A stretch of 64,000 nt of DNA, taken from the NCBI RefSeq assembly GCF_043641665.1, contig NC_092200.1, positions 14,159,694-14,223,693 on the forward strand, written 5' to 3'. The notes below the pieces were generated by a model, which worked only from the letters and a program-made list of their open reading frames with translations, did no database searches and was not told the origin of the DNA. Every line of letters starts with the position of its first letter. Within the stretch, counting starts at the first letter, position 1. Shown here piece after piece: positions 1 through 12,285 of this stretch. The position numbers and the translations under genes are program-made. Origin of the DNA: Enoplosus armatus (lineage: Eukaryota > Chordata > Actinopteri > Centrarchiformes > Enoplosidae).

Positions 1-225
1 ACTTTGGTTCAGTCTTGCTGCTCTCATCAGTGTCGTTTTCAGCTGCAGCAGGCAGCTGTTTTTAGTGAAAAAGCTCTTAAAAACCCACTGTACACTATCT
101 GCCGAGCACCAAATGGATGACAGACAATTTTAGAGACCAGCTGGTGAACAAAGTGGAGGAGGATGGAGCAACGAAAGAGTCCGATTTCCCTCAGGAGTTG
201 GTTGAGACCAAAAACAGAGCTAAAT
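1..225 (+). repeat. dispersed repeat fragment, copy 1 (cut by window edge)
   Basis: This segment matches the reverse complement of 36,255-36,480. Shared blocks include CTCATCAG near the left end, the CCCTCAGGAGTTGG block near 190, and CCAAAAACAGAGCTAAA at its right end. A 60-codon open frame covers it, but the frame follows the repeat and resembles no known protein. The pairing is seen directly in the sequence; the transposon class is not known. The element probably continues left of base 1. Confidence 0.7.
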
Positions 226-494
226 GCTGGATGTGTATAGGCAACTGCATGCAAACAAGTTTGGCATATCAACTTGAAGCAACATTATGCAAGAATTGAT
301 ATTTTTTGCGACTTGGTGGCCCTAAAGTTTTTGGAGTGCAATTCACCCTCATGGACAGCTGTATACGGGCATTTGGTGATGTAAGGATTTGGATTTGGTC
401 GGCTGACTTGGCTTGTGATCAAAAACTAGCAAGTCGATAACTTTGCTAACTAGCCAAACGTCAAGTTAGTGCACCAACACAAGACATAGCAATG
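226..494. other. non-coding, no feature seen
   Basis: No reading frame, splice pattern or RNA gene is recognisable. GCTAACTAGCC-type motifs occur, which are common in fish repeats. Confidence 0.5.
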
Positions 495-655
495 TCACCC
501 ACCCAAGCCACGCTGCTTCACCCTTTTTCCAGTCTTTATGCTGAGCTAAGCTAACTGCCTGCTGGTTGTACTATAGCTTCATATTTACCTTACAGGCATG
601 AGAGTGGTATCATTTTTCCCAAAATATCAAATTTTAAAGTGGACTTTTCCTTTAA
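495..655 (-). mobile_element. MITE-like element, reverse fragment
   Basis: Read on the minus strand, it has TTAAAGGAAAAGTCCACTTT, then a TTTTGGGA-like block, then GATACCACTCTCATG, then AGCATAAAGACTGGAAA. The GATACCACTCTCA block recurs at 50,580-50,595, and a close variant at 28,800-28,812, where the copies have inverted ends. This copy lacks the CTTTCTTGCC part of the terminus, so it is truncated or rearranged. The family is known to me as a common percomorph repeat; a transposase is not expected or seen. Confidence 0.65.
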
Positions 656-3600
656 GAAATTGGTTGGGGATTCTGGAATTAATGTAGTCAATGAAACGCC
701 ATCAAAGTATTGTACACACACACATACACACATTTGTTCGTATGTATGAGTGTGAGAGAGGTAAAGGCTGAGAACATAGGATCCAGTAGACCGAATAAAT
801 TGAGAGAGTAAAAGGTCATTTTAGCAGTTTTACCATCCCCTTGAGTGTGAAAACAGCCACTGAGTTTTGAAGTGATGGGTGTTGTCGTGGTGACGCTGGC
901 TGTGATCTGGAGCTTTGGCCTGGAGCCGGGCCAGTGTAATTATCAAAAACAAACAGAGCAAGATGATTGTAAAACAAGTTGGCTCAGTTGTGCTCATGTA
1001 CAGTATGAGCATGCATACAGTAAAACTGCACACACACAGATACAAACATAGTGGCCACTGTACACAAGTGTGTCATCTAAACATACAAACATACACGTCA
1101 TCCCACAGAGCTCTGTGTACTATGTCAAAGTAGTTAGTATGTTTTTCTGCACTGTTCATCCCAACTGCATTATTAAATATCATCTTGTTCCCAGGTACTC
1201 TGTTTCATAGCAGTCTTTTGGTATATGGGACATTCTCAGGTGTGGGACACAATGGGCCTTATGCAAGAACATTTTCATATTCTCATCCTAAATCTGTCTG
1301 TTTTCTCTGAAGTTTGCTGGTAGAAGTGTTTGCAAGTCAGGTTCACTGAGCTCTCTTAAGCCGGACAGGCGATCAGTTTTCGTTTGACCTGCAGTTTGAG
1401 GGCGCTCACAACGCCTGATTAATTGCTTGAATGATCAACGATCTGGCTCTCGGACTATTCTATTGGATTCCTGGCAGGTCACAAATTTTGGTGGGCTGTC
1501 TTACAGCTTGAGCAGTTCCAACTCCTGATTTCTGTCATGGCTGCTGTCAAGCGATCTTCACTGCAGATCAGACGGACCAGACTGTCTGCGTCTTCCAGCC
1601 ATCTGCAGCTCCATATTATTACTTTCCACTCATAGAAGACTTGCACAAAGTGATGCTGCCTTTCTCTCTTTTTGTCAACATTGAGGACGCGGCCATCTTG
1701 TTTGAATAAACTTTAATGGAATTGAAGTTGCAGGTTCTGTCTGTGCAGAAAGGCCAATTAAAACATGAAGTGAAATTCAATCATCATTAGCATACTCAAC
1801 ACCCCTAAAATTGCCTTATGAGGCCTGTTCCGCTCTCTTTTCACACCACGGAGCTTGGAGTCTTGCTGTTGGAAATCAGCAAACAAATTTACCAGCATCA
1901 GTATAGAAGCAGAGGACCCAAAACAATTACAATATATTAATAGGACAGCTGTCAACGACATGACATCAGAGATAAAGAGGGAACGGTTTAGGATCCATGA
2001 AGTGAGACACTAAATAACGTCTTTCCATCATCATCATCACAGTGCAAAGAGAGCTTGTAACAGGAATCAGCATCAGCAAGGCGGTTCATGACTAATGTGA
2101 GAGGCAGTCATGTGACAGACACAGAGATATTAGACAAGAGAATAGGTGATGTTACACAGGATGGGTGTACAAGATGTTTTATTTTAGTTCACTTGTGGTT
2201 CATGGTACCATTTTTAAACTCCGAATTCATTCAGATTAAGGCACTATGATGTCAGGTCAAATGAGAAAGACTCCACAAATGCCACAAATTCTCTCAAACC
2301 ACTTGTACATGCCACGTGAGAACCAATCTGTTCATACAAGTGGTTCCTGCATGAGGCCCAATGTGAGTAATTAAGCATTTAACGTGAGAAGCTAGAATTG
2401 AAAAGGGATTTTTGAATCCGTGTTCGTCTGTAGCGTTAAGCAGGAGAGTAACTGCTCCGACTAGCTGGTGTGTGAATCAGAGTTGACTCCAGGCTTTGCT
2501 CGGGACACTTTAATAATAGATGAACCTGCCAGCCTCCATGATCTCCATGTTTGGACTAATTGGTATTGGGGGCAATGCTAAAGGTACCTCAGTGTCCGTA
2601 TATGTGGGTGTATTTGTACTTGTATGCCTGTGTTGGCACATGAGTACTCATAGACATATTTCAGTATTTCCCTGTGTAAGCCCTACAAAGTGTCATGATT
2701 TAGTACCAATGTAGCCATTGGGAATTTCTCTCACACTTTGGAGCACTACTCACAAGCTAAATCACCAAGCTACATGGAGCCCTGAGTCATCGTCCTCCGC
2801 GGTATTTACACAGCGCTCGTATCCATGAGGAGTTCCGATGACTGTGCAGAAAAACTTTCAGTGTGTTGCTCAAGACTTTGATTTCAGATCCCACTCAAAG
2901 CCACCTGGGTCCTCTGTCTGAGCATCCTTTGCATATGTTCTGTCTATTTATTTCTGGATAAATGCATTAAGGGAGAGGAGCTGGGACATTAGTCCTTCAG
3001 ACCCTCAAGAAGTCTTTAGTCATTTTGTCATTCATTCTTTGTCATACTCAGTTTAGTTGATTAAAGGATGATATTTGGATGAGATCAGTATTTTTATTGA
3101 TTTGCTCTGATATCCAGCAGCTCCCAGCCTTTTATGTCTGATATAACCCTACAATCCTGTCAGCTGAGCTCAAGCACCAGATGTGCTCATTTGAGTGGAT
3201 GTTATTGGATGTACACTAATAATTATATCAAAGTGGACAATGTCACAATATTTTTTGATGTTTAGGCTTGGTCTCCTTTTTTTAAGGTTTGGTCAAGCTT
3301 TCTTGTGTTCTATTACCTCTTACAGAAGATCCATTACTTTGAGGGAGTTTTGGCTTCTCTGCTCCCTCGCTAAGTCATTTTCACCCACTCAGTGGCAGCA
3401 TTTCTGGTTCTATCTGACTGGTTGGTGAGAGGCGTGACCTGTGCAGTTAGCCTGTTGTAGCTGGTAGTTTAAGCTCAAGTCAGTTTAATTTTTATAATTT
3501 AAAATCCCAAATCACAAGTTTAGCTCAAGTAGCTTTATTTGTACAGCATATATAATAATAATATAAATATGCTAAAAAATCTGCCTCACACAATCTTGTT

Positions 3601-4494
3601 ATCCTAAATACAAATGTGAATAAATATATTGTTACCAAATCATAATTTCTATGGTTTCAAATTAGCAGAGCTACTCCACAATCTTTCCATGTACCCAATG
3701 GTAACTGCAGACTGTAATGACAATAGTTATATTTCTTTTTACTTCCTCATTCATTATCATGTTCACTCCAGCCAGATCAAAGTGATGCTATTGTATTTAT
3801 CATGTATGAATAAACAGTCTGATTTAATACCACGGATGTCCTAACACTGCACCACAATCTTTCTGCCCCCCCCCCCTTTGTTGCCCTGCAGAAGGAGCAA
3901 ACTGCCCTGAGGAATGCACTGGGGGTTGGACTGCTTAAGATAAGTAAACACCCTAATATCTGTGAAAGAATTCGGTAAAGTGATTGATGGTGTACTTGTG
4001 TTGCTCCCATATTGATGAGACAAAGCATCTCCATTTGGGAGAGACTCATCAGACTGTCGTCTCTCCTGAGCCTTAAGGTAAAAGCCATTTACACCGCTAC
4101 AGAAATACTAACAATCAGAATCCAAGTGGAAGAAATAACACAGCATCAGTATGTGGCTGATGAGGAGCACGAAGGAGAGGAATCATTCAGGGACACATTT
4201 GGCACATCTAGTTAAAATGCAGGGCTGATATGAAAATGGAAACACCCATGGTAATGGTATGAATATATAATTTGTCCTTGGGTGTTATTATACAAGGACA
4301 CAACACATTTCCCTGTCATCTCATTCTCATCAGAGCAGGTGTGACTGTCAGGTCAGAGTCACAAGACAATTACAATCCGTAAATCAATCAGAATCTATAT
4401 TTTTTATTACACCATAGAAAGATCATTTTCATTCTGCTACAAAGCACTCAATTACGAACAGTGAGGCGTTCAGGTTCCCCCCTCTCTCTTTCTC
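656..4494. other. non-coding upstream region
   Basis: No coding exon is recognisable. Short open frames at 915-1,133, 1,758-1,961, 3,195-3,428 and 3,777-4,088 have no familiar motif. A stretch at about 3,625-3,715 resembles 49,080-49,140 (shared GCAGAGCTACTCC and GTAACTGCAG-like blocks), so it is probably a fragment of the hAT-like element described there. A C-run lies at 3,867-3,876. Confidence 0.5.
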
Positions 4495-4724
4495 TCTCAA
4501 CGCAACCGGTCGAGGCAGATGACTGCCCACCCAGAGCCTGGTTCTGCTCCAGGTTTCTGCCTGTTGTGAGTGACTTTGAGTGAGTTTCCTTGCCTCTGTC
4601 AACTGTCAACGGTCTGTTAATAATATTTTAAAGAGTACGGCCTAGACCTGCTCTATATGAAAAGTGCCCTGAGATAATCTGTTACGATTTGGCGTTATAT
4701 AAATAAAACTGAATGGAATTGAAG
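4495..4724 (+). mobile_element. LINE 3' tail, L2/Maui type
   Basis: It contains CAACCGGTCGAGGCAGATG, then GAGCCTGGTTCTGCTCCAGG, then AAAGAGTACGGCCTAGACC, then CCTGAGATAATCTGTTACG, ending in GGCGTTATATAAATAAAACT and GAATGGAATTGAA. I recognise this order as the 3' end of L2-type (Maui-like) LINEs common in teleosts. The copy is 5'-truncated, as is usual, and holds no reverse transcriptase. The family name is from memory of such repeats, not from a search. Confidence 0.8.
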
Positions 4725-6120
4725 TGTGTGCACCTTCCCCTCCATCTGCTCAGATGTAATCTTAGGTGGAGTTAAAAAAGGTCTACGAGATATTCAGAAA
4801 TCTAAATTCTGTTGAAATGATGTCAGAAAGTTATGTTTCAAGAGTTTGAACTAATCAAATGTTTTTTCTGTACGTGTTGGAAGCGTGAAAACCAGGCTGA
4901 TATAAATGTCTCTCCTTGTTAGGAGTCAAGATGACAGAGCATTCTCCCTGGAGAAAATAAACAGACTGAAATAAGAAGAAGACTTCTGCTTTGAATAAAC
5001 ACAAATTGAGATTGGTTACATGCCCACAGGCTGTGGTGAGGAAATGTATTCTGTGGATATTTGCATAACGGACATCTGTCTAGTTAGCAATTCATATGAG
5101 CAACAGTTTTTGGTTCTGAACTATGAGTTTGGAGAGCCAACAGGACTATCACCTGGGTTACCTGTGAGCCTAAGTAATGTACATTTCCAGTCCGGCAGCT
5201 AATAAATACAGAGAGAGTTGTATTTGCTTAACTCTTTATATTACCAACAAATACAGCAAATCGGGCATGGGGTGTTCTTTTATTTCCCTCACTATATGAC
5301 CTATTGTTGCAATCAGCCATCTTAAATTATTATAAAAAATGAAAAATACAGAATACAAACCCATGATCATGGTTCATGAGTGTGTACGCAGGCTTTAGGC
5401 TACTGTGTATGTGTGTGCATGCGCGTTAACACGTGCTTTCGAGTGTTTCCTTACTCTCTGTAAGACTCTCTCAGACGTCCAGTGGATGTTTTACTACAGA
5501 CACGTAAAGTCACTTTAAACACATCAACAGGTCTGATTTGCTGCATTTGCTTATGACCAGAGAGAAATCACATACAGCCCAGGGATGACACTAAATAACA
5601 CTGTCTGACAGAGGCAGAGGGCCCGGCTGTTCAAGTCAGGAGGTTTAGGGGAAAGAACGTTACTCATTAAAGATTTGCAAAGATCCTTAGTGATTTGGGG
5701 CATAAACAATTGCAACTCCAGAACCTATACAACCAGTTCAAAACCAAAAAGGCAACCCTGGTCTGTTGCTCTAGCTGCTCCTTACTGCCTGTTTTACACT
5801 GTGTTGTCAGAATGGCGAAGGAAAATGTCCATTTCATGTTCATTTCAAGTTTTCTTAGTTGCATGTTAAAGAGCTCCATCTAATGGCCAGCAGGTAAAAA
5901 TGTCATTACATTCACCTTGACTGAATATAAATCAGGTCTGTGTTCCTCTCACACGCTGATAAAGTAAAACAAGAAAGTAAAGAAAATACAACTGATTTTG
6001 AGCCATCATAATTTAGTGTGTCATGTCTGAATCTACTACCTGATGACGTCGTCTTCAAAATAAAAGCATACCTTTTTTATTTTTATAGACATGAATTTTA
6101 TTGTTTTGAAAGTATATACC
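4725..6120. other. non-coding region upstream of mfi
   Basis: No gene is recognised. Overlapping short frames at 5,667-5,883 on both strands resemble no known protein and give no convincing exon structure. Confidence 0.5.
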
Positions 6121-6160
6121 GGAAATGGTATGCCGTATTGTAGCGACATTGCCACACTAC

Positions 6161-6211
6161 GTTGCCAGGCAACCTCATGAAATAATTTGTCAACTCTCGT
6201 TAGCAGGCAAC
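6161..6211 (+). promoter_or_regulatory. two tandem X-box-like sites upstream of mfi
   Basis: GTTGCCAGGCAAC at 6,161-6,173 is a perfect inverted repeat of GTTGCC and GGCAAC around a single A. A second site, GTTAGCAGGCAAC, lies at 6,199-6,211 and differs at two positions. The starts are 38 bp apart, and the proximal site ends 32 bp before the predicted mfi start codon. The X-box is the binding site of RFX factors, which control cilia genes in animals. RFX control of this gene is inferred from position and motif only. Confidence 0.65.
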
Positions 6212-6243
6212 TTTTAGTTAGACATTCAATTACAGAGGAAGTC

Positions 6244-9200
6244 ATGAGGTAATGCATTGCTTTCTTGTTGTATGACTATTAAACGTGTTTAAGTCATGAT
6301 AAGGCGAAAAATCTAACTATATTAAATCGTATAAGTTGTTAAATACTGTGTGTAGCATGTGTTTTATTTAAGCTAGTTAGCTAACTGTTAGTTTTCAGTC
6401 GTTTTAGGACGTCTTGTCGTTAGCTAACTTAGCTAATTCACAAAAACCGAGTTAGCTTAACTATTACTCCAGTTACACTGCCACTCAGAACTTTATTCCC
6501 TGAAAAACGGTCACATTATGATTTTAAGGGTTAGTCAAGGGTTTATTATAATGTCCCCATAACTTGTCAAATTGATTTGAAGTTGAGTATGGTATACTAA
6601 AGAACACTGAGGGACCTATACAAAATAGAATGTTTTATTAAATTATATATAACAACAAACAGTGACACTACCTGCATCATCATTGGGTAGATTCATCATC
6701 AGAGTGGAATAAAATGGAAAATATTTCCCTCTGAAATGAAGTGGAGAAAATGAAAATGCTTAAGTAAAGTACAAGTACATACCTCAAGACTGTACACTAC
6801 TTGAGTAAATGTAGTTACATTCCACCTTTGGCTGTCATAAAAACTTGGCTCCTTACAAGAAACATTATTCAAAGCAACACACGTTTGCATCTTAAATAAA
6901 TGACTGCAAACATATTGTAAAATGACGAATGAAGAAAATCTTAATCCACCTGATCTCCTCTTCTCATTTCTCTACACGCCTCCAGCCTACAGGAAGAGGG
7001 GCCCCAGGAGGCCCAACTGGAAACTCTGCAGCAGAAAGCAGCCGCAATCATTCAGAGGGCCTGGAGAAGATATGTGGTGGGTGTCTTGTACACACACTAA
7101 TTAGAGTACACAGGCACAGGCGTAAACTAAAACTTGTTCCTACCCAAACTGCAGTACAGGGAGGTCTTCAAGTATTTCAAAGAGCTTATCAGCCATTGCA
7201 ACCAGCAGGATCCACAGACGATCCTCAAAACTGTCAATCCTCGAGAGGTACCAGAAACGATCCTCTCTATAAAATCAAAACAACAAACAAAATAAATGTT
7301 AACATTTGATTTTCCTGTGGTAGGCAGAGTTACTGGATGCTGCTGCTGGGGTGTTCATCAGGTTTCGACTTGGAGGGGTGAGAGCTAAAGGGGGAAATAG
7401 CGGTAAAGCACTCAACAACTATGTGACTATGATTATGCAGACGTACCTGCTAACATCCGGCGTATACCTTTGTCTTCAGATTGCTTTTCCTCCCAACATC
7501 TATTACAAGATCTTCACCCATCGACCCATCGCGGACGTGTGTGCCAGCAGCCCAAGGGACTACACCCAGCTAGGCCTCAAGAGGCCTGTGGCCCAGCAGA
7601 CCAACAATGGCTGGCCTCTTATGCAGGCAGACCGTTCAGGATGGTACCACCGTATGGAGAACAACAGCTGGAGGCTCTTCTGCTGCAAGGTGAGGAACGT
7701 GTCGTATCAAATAGTTTGATGGACATTTAGCTTACAACATAATGCTCTCAGACTCTGTTTATTTCATGAAAAATAAAGTCAGATATAAGTTCAACTGCTA
7801 GCCACTAAAAGCAGATGTTTGAAAGTCTGTGTTGATGTGCTTCTTCCTCTCTGATAGGTGGTTCCAACGGGTGAGCCCATAGAGATCGGTGCTAACAAAA
7901 AAATGGACTTTCACCATTCCAGGCTGCAGCGGCAACAGGATGTAGACAAGTGGAGGAAAAGGAGGAAAATTGAATGGCTGAAGCAGATGTGAGTTTAAAA
8001 AGGTTCCATCATATATTTGTCTGTCCCTCTTTTGCTGTACAACAGCCACTGTGGCCTCAACTGGATAACCAGTAATCACCACTTGATGACCACTAGCCTC
8101 AGTTTGTGTTTATTGTGTATTATTATTAAATTCTTCAGTTCTGCTGAAAGATACATTCATAAATCCCTGGTCTGTTGACAAAACACTGCTATTTTGATGG
8201 CATATTGAAAGTTGCGTCTGTTCAATCCATATTGCCAGAAAGGACATATCTACATATATTTTGTACAGTTTATGTTGTATGAAAATGTCCAGAAATGGAC
8301 TAATGATTAAATACAACTGTACAACTTAACCATGGGCATATATAATTTCCGGGTTCTATCTCTATCTAGATTAGAAAATGGAATCACAACTGTGAGTTAA
8401 AACATTTCTTATTGTGCAGTGAATTTTGATTTTTTTTCTTATCTGGAAGGACAGTAGAGTTTTTGAGAGTTCTAGAAATACCTCAAAAACAGTGAAAAGT
8501 TGTCTTTTGACCAATAAACAACTGTGGCAGTGTGTTGCGCAGTCCTGTGTAAAAGTGTGCGTGTCCTCCCTCCCTTACCTACAGGCATGACCAGGGCCGT
8601 CTGCAGACTCATCCAGCACACCGACACATGGCGGCGCTGGTGGGGAATTCAGCCCAGGAAGTGATGGACACCATTGAAGAGAAGGGAGACGATGAGATAC
8701 TGGAATGGGAGCTGGATGAGCTCCTGGCCTGGACCAACACACTCAGCTTTGAGGAGTAAGATCCTCAAAGTTTGTGACATTCCGATGCTTTCTGTTCAAT
8801 AGACTAGTTGTAATTTAAAGTGGGTCAAAATAATTCAATCTTTATCATTTTGTAACCTATTTTAATACTCTGCCTGTGCAGGTACATGGAGGAGTGGAGA
8901 CGTTTGGCCTGCAGTCACTCCTCTGAGCCGAGCAAAGGTTCCTTTGAAAAAAAATTCCTTTTCTCATGATTTGTAGTGATGGCTGTCTTTGCTGCCACAG
9001 GAATGACTCGTTATTGTTGCTTATTAAATGATTTATAGTATATGCTGTACTGCCACCTGCTGTTTAAGTTTAGGACTAACGGCTGTATTTCCATCAGCAT
9101 ATATCTCATCTACTGTAATGCTCCATGCTTTTGTTTACATTCGGTTTTCCACGGATCTCTCATTCCTTCCATCCCATTGTCCTCTGTCTTCTCCCCTTGT

Positions 9201-9257
9201 CCTCCTCTTCCTCTTGCAGATGTTCATTCATATCCACCCAGGGTAGATCCACATTAG
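6244..9257 (+). CDS. mfi: MFI / C11orf65 family protein (mitochondrial fission regulator homologue), nine exons
   Basis: Predicted exons: 6244-6248, 6986-7076, 7155-7247, 7324-7377, 7480-7689, 7858-7988, 8585-8755, 8882-8937, 9220-9257. All phases join and give 282 residues. An IQ-like helix (residues 19-32, ending IQRAWRRYV) is followed by the family core: AELLDAAAG, FRLGG, FPPNIYYKIFTHRPI and SGWYHRMENN, then a basic segment (KWRKRRKIEWLKQM) and an acidic tail with LAWTNTLSFEEYMEEW. The recalled human C11orf65 protein is about 313 residues and shares these blocks in this order. The family has been linked to mitochondrial fission through MFF; that role is from literature knowledge, not visible here. 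Exon 1 codes only five bases; it was chosen because its phase gives M-S-L-Q-E-E and it lies behind the X-boxes. The exon 8 donor (GTTCCT) is weak; reading through would end at 8,969 instead. Exon 9 has a strong pyrimidine tract. Confidence 0.88.
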
Positions 9258-9960
9258 TTTGCTGGTGTGGCTGAAGAAGACAGTTAGGTAAAACCATCCC
9301 AGTGCCAATGTGCTAATTGTGCAGTGATATCCATTTTATCATTTTCTAAAGTCTCACTTCATCTCCATATCAGGTCTGCAGAGGAGCAGTGCTGTATCTG
9401 CAAGATAGGACACAAACCAGTGTAATTATAATTTCCAATTCCAAATAACTATATACGTATTATCTATGCGATCAAGTTATTATCGATGCAATAATAATTA
9501 AAAAAATATATATGATCAATGTGATTGTTGTTATATCAGTTAAGTAGACATTATTCAAATCATTCTTTTTTAGTGTTTGAGTGAGATGAAATTCTGTGAC
9601 TGAAAATCAACAAATCTATAATAATTATTCAATCAAACTGGTCATAACTGGAGATATCTGGCTGCGCCCCAACAAAAGTCCTCTTGAATATCAGAGAGAC
9701 CCACTGGTGTCAGTTGAATGTTTTGCCTATTTGTTAGCCAAATATATAAATATGAGTGAAGGCATCGACTTTTCATACAATCGTGTATGTAAAATGAATC
9801 TTCAATGCTGTAGGCACTGGTTCGGTCACCGCAGCTCACTGTGTGGACAAATCGGTCATTTGCAAACCACAACACAGACTAAATTACACCGAACTTGTCA
9901 AATCTACCATCAAACAATAGATGTTTCAAGTTACACTGATTGTAACCTCAAACAGCGGGC
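9258..9960. other. mfi 3' region and intergenic space
   Basis: Likely mfi 3' UTR. A possible 3' UTR intron begins at 9,288 (TTAG|GTAAAA) with a possible acceptor at about 9,374. A weak poly(A) signal ATTAAA lies at 9,497. The open frame at 9,596-9,994 resembles no protein. Confidence 0.4.
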
Positions 9961-9972
9961 TACACCCGGAGG

Positions 9973-9985
9973 ATTGGCTTCCGGT
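9973..9985 (+). promoter_or_regulatory. inverted CCAAT and ETS-like sites, probable cda promoter
   Basis: ATTGG (reverse CCAAT) at 9,973-9,977 directly abuts CTTCCGGT (reverse ACCGGAAG, ETS family) at 9,978-9,985. Adjacent CCAAT and ETS sites are typical of TATA-less promoters. They lie about 50 bp upstream of the candidate first exon of cda. The assignment is inference. Confidence 0.4.
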
Positions 9986-10031
9986 GAAATGTGAATTTTT
10001 CGGATAGCTGTTATCCAAATATAACAGGCAA

Positions 10032-10161
10032 ATGTATGGTAATTTGGACGAAAGGAGCTACTTGAAGAAGAGGGATCTCAACACAAAGCTCAAAGAAATC
10101 AAACTGCAATTGACTTCACTCCTCTCACACCTGCATAGGTCAGTTGAATTTGTTAAATTAG
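10032..10161 (+). other. candidate upstream exon of cda (5' UTR or N-terminal extension)
   Basis: A GTAAGA donor follows base 10,161, and an acceptor TTTGTAG ends at 10,301, five bases before the cda start codon. Joined, the frame from ATG 10,032 stays open through the junction (phase 1) into the cda start methionine. This would add about 45 residues, including a lysine-rich stretch (KKRDLNTKLKEIK). It may simply be a 5' UTR exon, with the in-frame reading due to chance. Known vertebrate CDA proteins start near the downstream methionine. Confidence 0.4.
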
Positions 10162-10306
10162 GTAAGAACACCTGCCTGAGCACATTTTTACTGTTTTACA
10201 ATAATGATCTACTTCACTGCTTTTCCTATAGCTTAACTAACTTTATTTTTTTTCATTTAAAGAAGTTGTTTTCATACTAGTAAGTGTATGCATATTTGTA
10301 GCTGAA

Positions 10307-11310
<1,004 letters not shown>

Positions 11311-11548
11311 TCAAATTCATTATGGCTATCAGATGTCTCCTGGAGCTGTTATGACAGTATATTCTCCCCATAAAAATCATATATGTGATTTCTAGCCTCA
11401 TGTTTGAAGTGATGCACTGTTCAATTTCTGTGACACCAATGTTACAACAGAGTGCTCAGTGAACAGGAAAAATAGAGAGTGCAAGGATCTGATGCATACA
11501 TTCCACTGGGAACTTCAGTATGTGCTTCCTTGGCTTTCATGTATTTTA

Positions 11549-11554
11549 AATAAA
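11549..11554 (+). other. poly(A) signal of cda
   Basis: AATAAA lies about 240 bp after the cda stop codon, the first canonical signal downstream. Assignment is by position. Confidence 0.6.
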
Positions 11555-11923
11555 GGCTTGTATCTTGAAAAGGCTTGATGTGATGATGATCTTGGATTAT
11601 TCTAGTCATTTTGTTAACTAAATGTATTTCCATCTCCTTAATAAAAGTGGAACAATAAGAAATATATAAAAAATAATAAGAAAGTTATAACAACTTTTAC
11701 GAGCTTTACCACCCATGAGTGTGACATGTTGAATACCTGCTGTCAAATATGTGAGGGAATGACAGAGTAGCTAACTATATTTTTTGTCAATATTACTTTT
11801 TTCACCATTTACACTCAGTTATTTACTGCATTATTAAGAGTTTGGAATTGTGACTATTTCTGAACAACATTACAAAATGTTGACTTATCCTCAGTGACTT
11901 TACAGTCAGTGGTTGAAGGGTAG

Positions 11924-11927
11924 AAAA
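11924..11927 (-). terminator. RNA polymerase III terminator of tRNA-Cys
   Basis: On the minus strand a TTTT run begins one base after the discriminator-flanking TC, immediately downstream of the tRNA. Four T residues are the minimal Pol III stop signal. Confidence 0.7.
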
Positions 11928-11928
11928 G

Positions 11929-12000
11929 AGGGGGCACCCGGATTTGAACCGGGGACCTCTTGATCTGCAGTCAAATGCTCTACCACTGAGCTATACCCCC
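11929..12000 (-). tRNA. tRNA-Cys (GCA)
   Basis: On the minus strand this is a 72-nt cloverleaf. The acceptor stem GGGGGTA pairs with TGCCCCC (one G-U pair). It has A box TAGCTCAGTGG, anticodon loop CTGCAGA with anticodon GCA, B box GGTTCAAATCC and a U discriminator. The sequence is almost identical to vertebrate tRNA-Cys as I know it. No intron and no encoded CCA are present, as expected for a nuclear gene. It is transcribed away from pomp; its 5' end is 286 bp from the pomp start codon. Confidence 0.97.
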
Positions 12001-12205
12001 TTACAGTACATCAGTCAAATGCAGAGTATTTACTATTAACTACGACTAGTGTTTATGTTGCGGTTGTGTTAAATTATGATGGAACTGAAATGTTACATTC
12101 TATTACAAGGTGATTAAAAACAACCAAACCAAAACTACGCATACAGTGCACGAATATATCTTACAACGCCCTTTTTATACTAAATACTACGCATCACTGG
12201 CTTGC

Positions 12206-12214
12206 ACCGGATGT
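12206..12214 (+). promoter_or_regulatory. ETS-like site in the pomp promoter
   Basis: ACCGGATGT lies 72 bp upstream of the pomp start codon, in a short CpG-containing stretch without a TATA box. ETS-type sites are common in housekeeping promoters. No clear antioxidant response element of the kind that drives proteasome genes through NFE2L1 was found. Confidence 0.35.
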
Positions 12215-12285
12215 GTCGTCATGAAAACGCGACCCAACCGGACATTCAACAGTATCGAAAAGAAAGTGGAAGAAACGGAATCACA

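Noticed and set aside
117..299. 60-codon plus-strand frame near the window start
   Set aside because: It lies mostly in a dispersed repeat whose second copy (36,255-36,480) does not keep the frame, and it resembles no protein.
7351..7719. 122-codon frame that looks like one exon of mfi
   Set aside because: It reads through the intron 7,378-7,479. Only 7,324-7,377 and 7,480-7,689 are coding; the join across the intron is supported by the family sequence.
9596..9994. 132-codon plus-strand frame between mfi and cda
   Set aside because: No recognisable domain, no splice context, and composition like the AT-rich surroundings.
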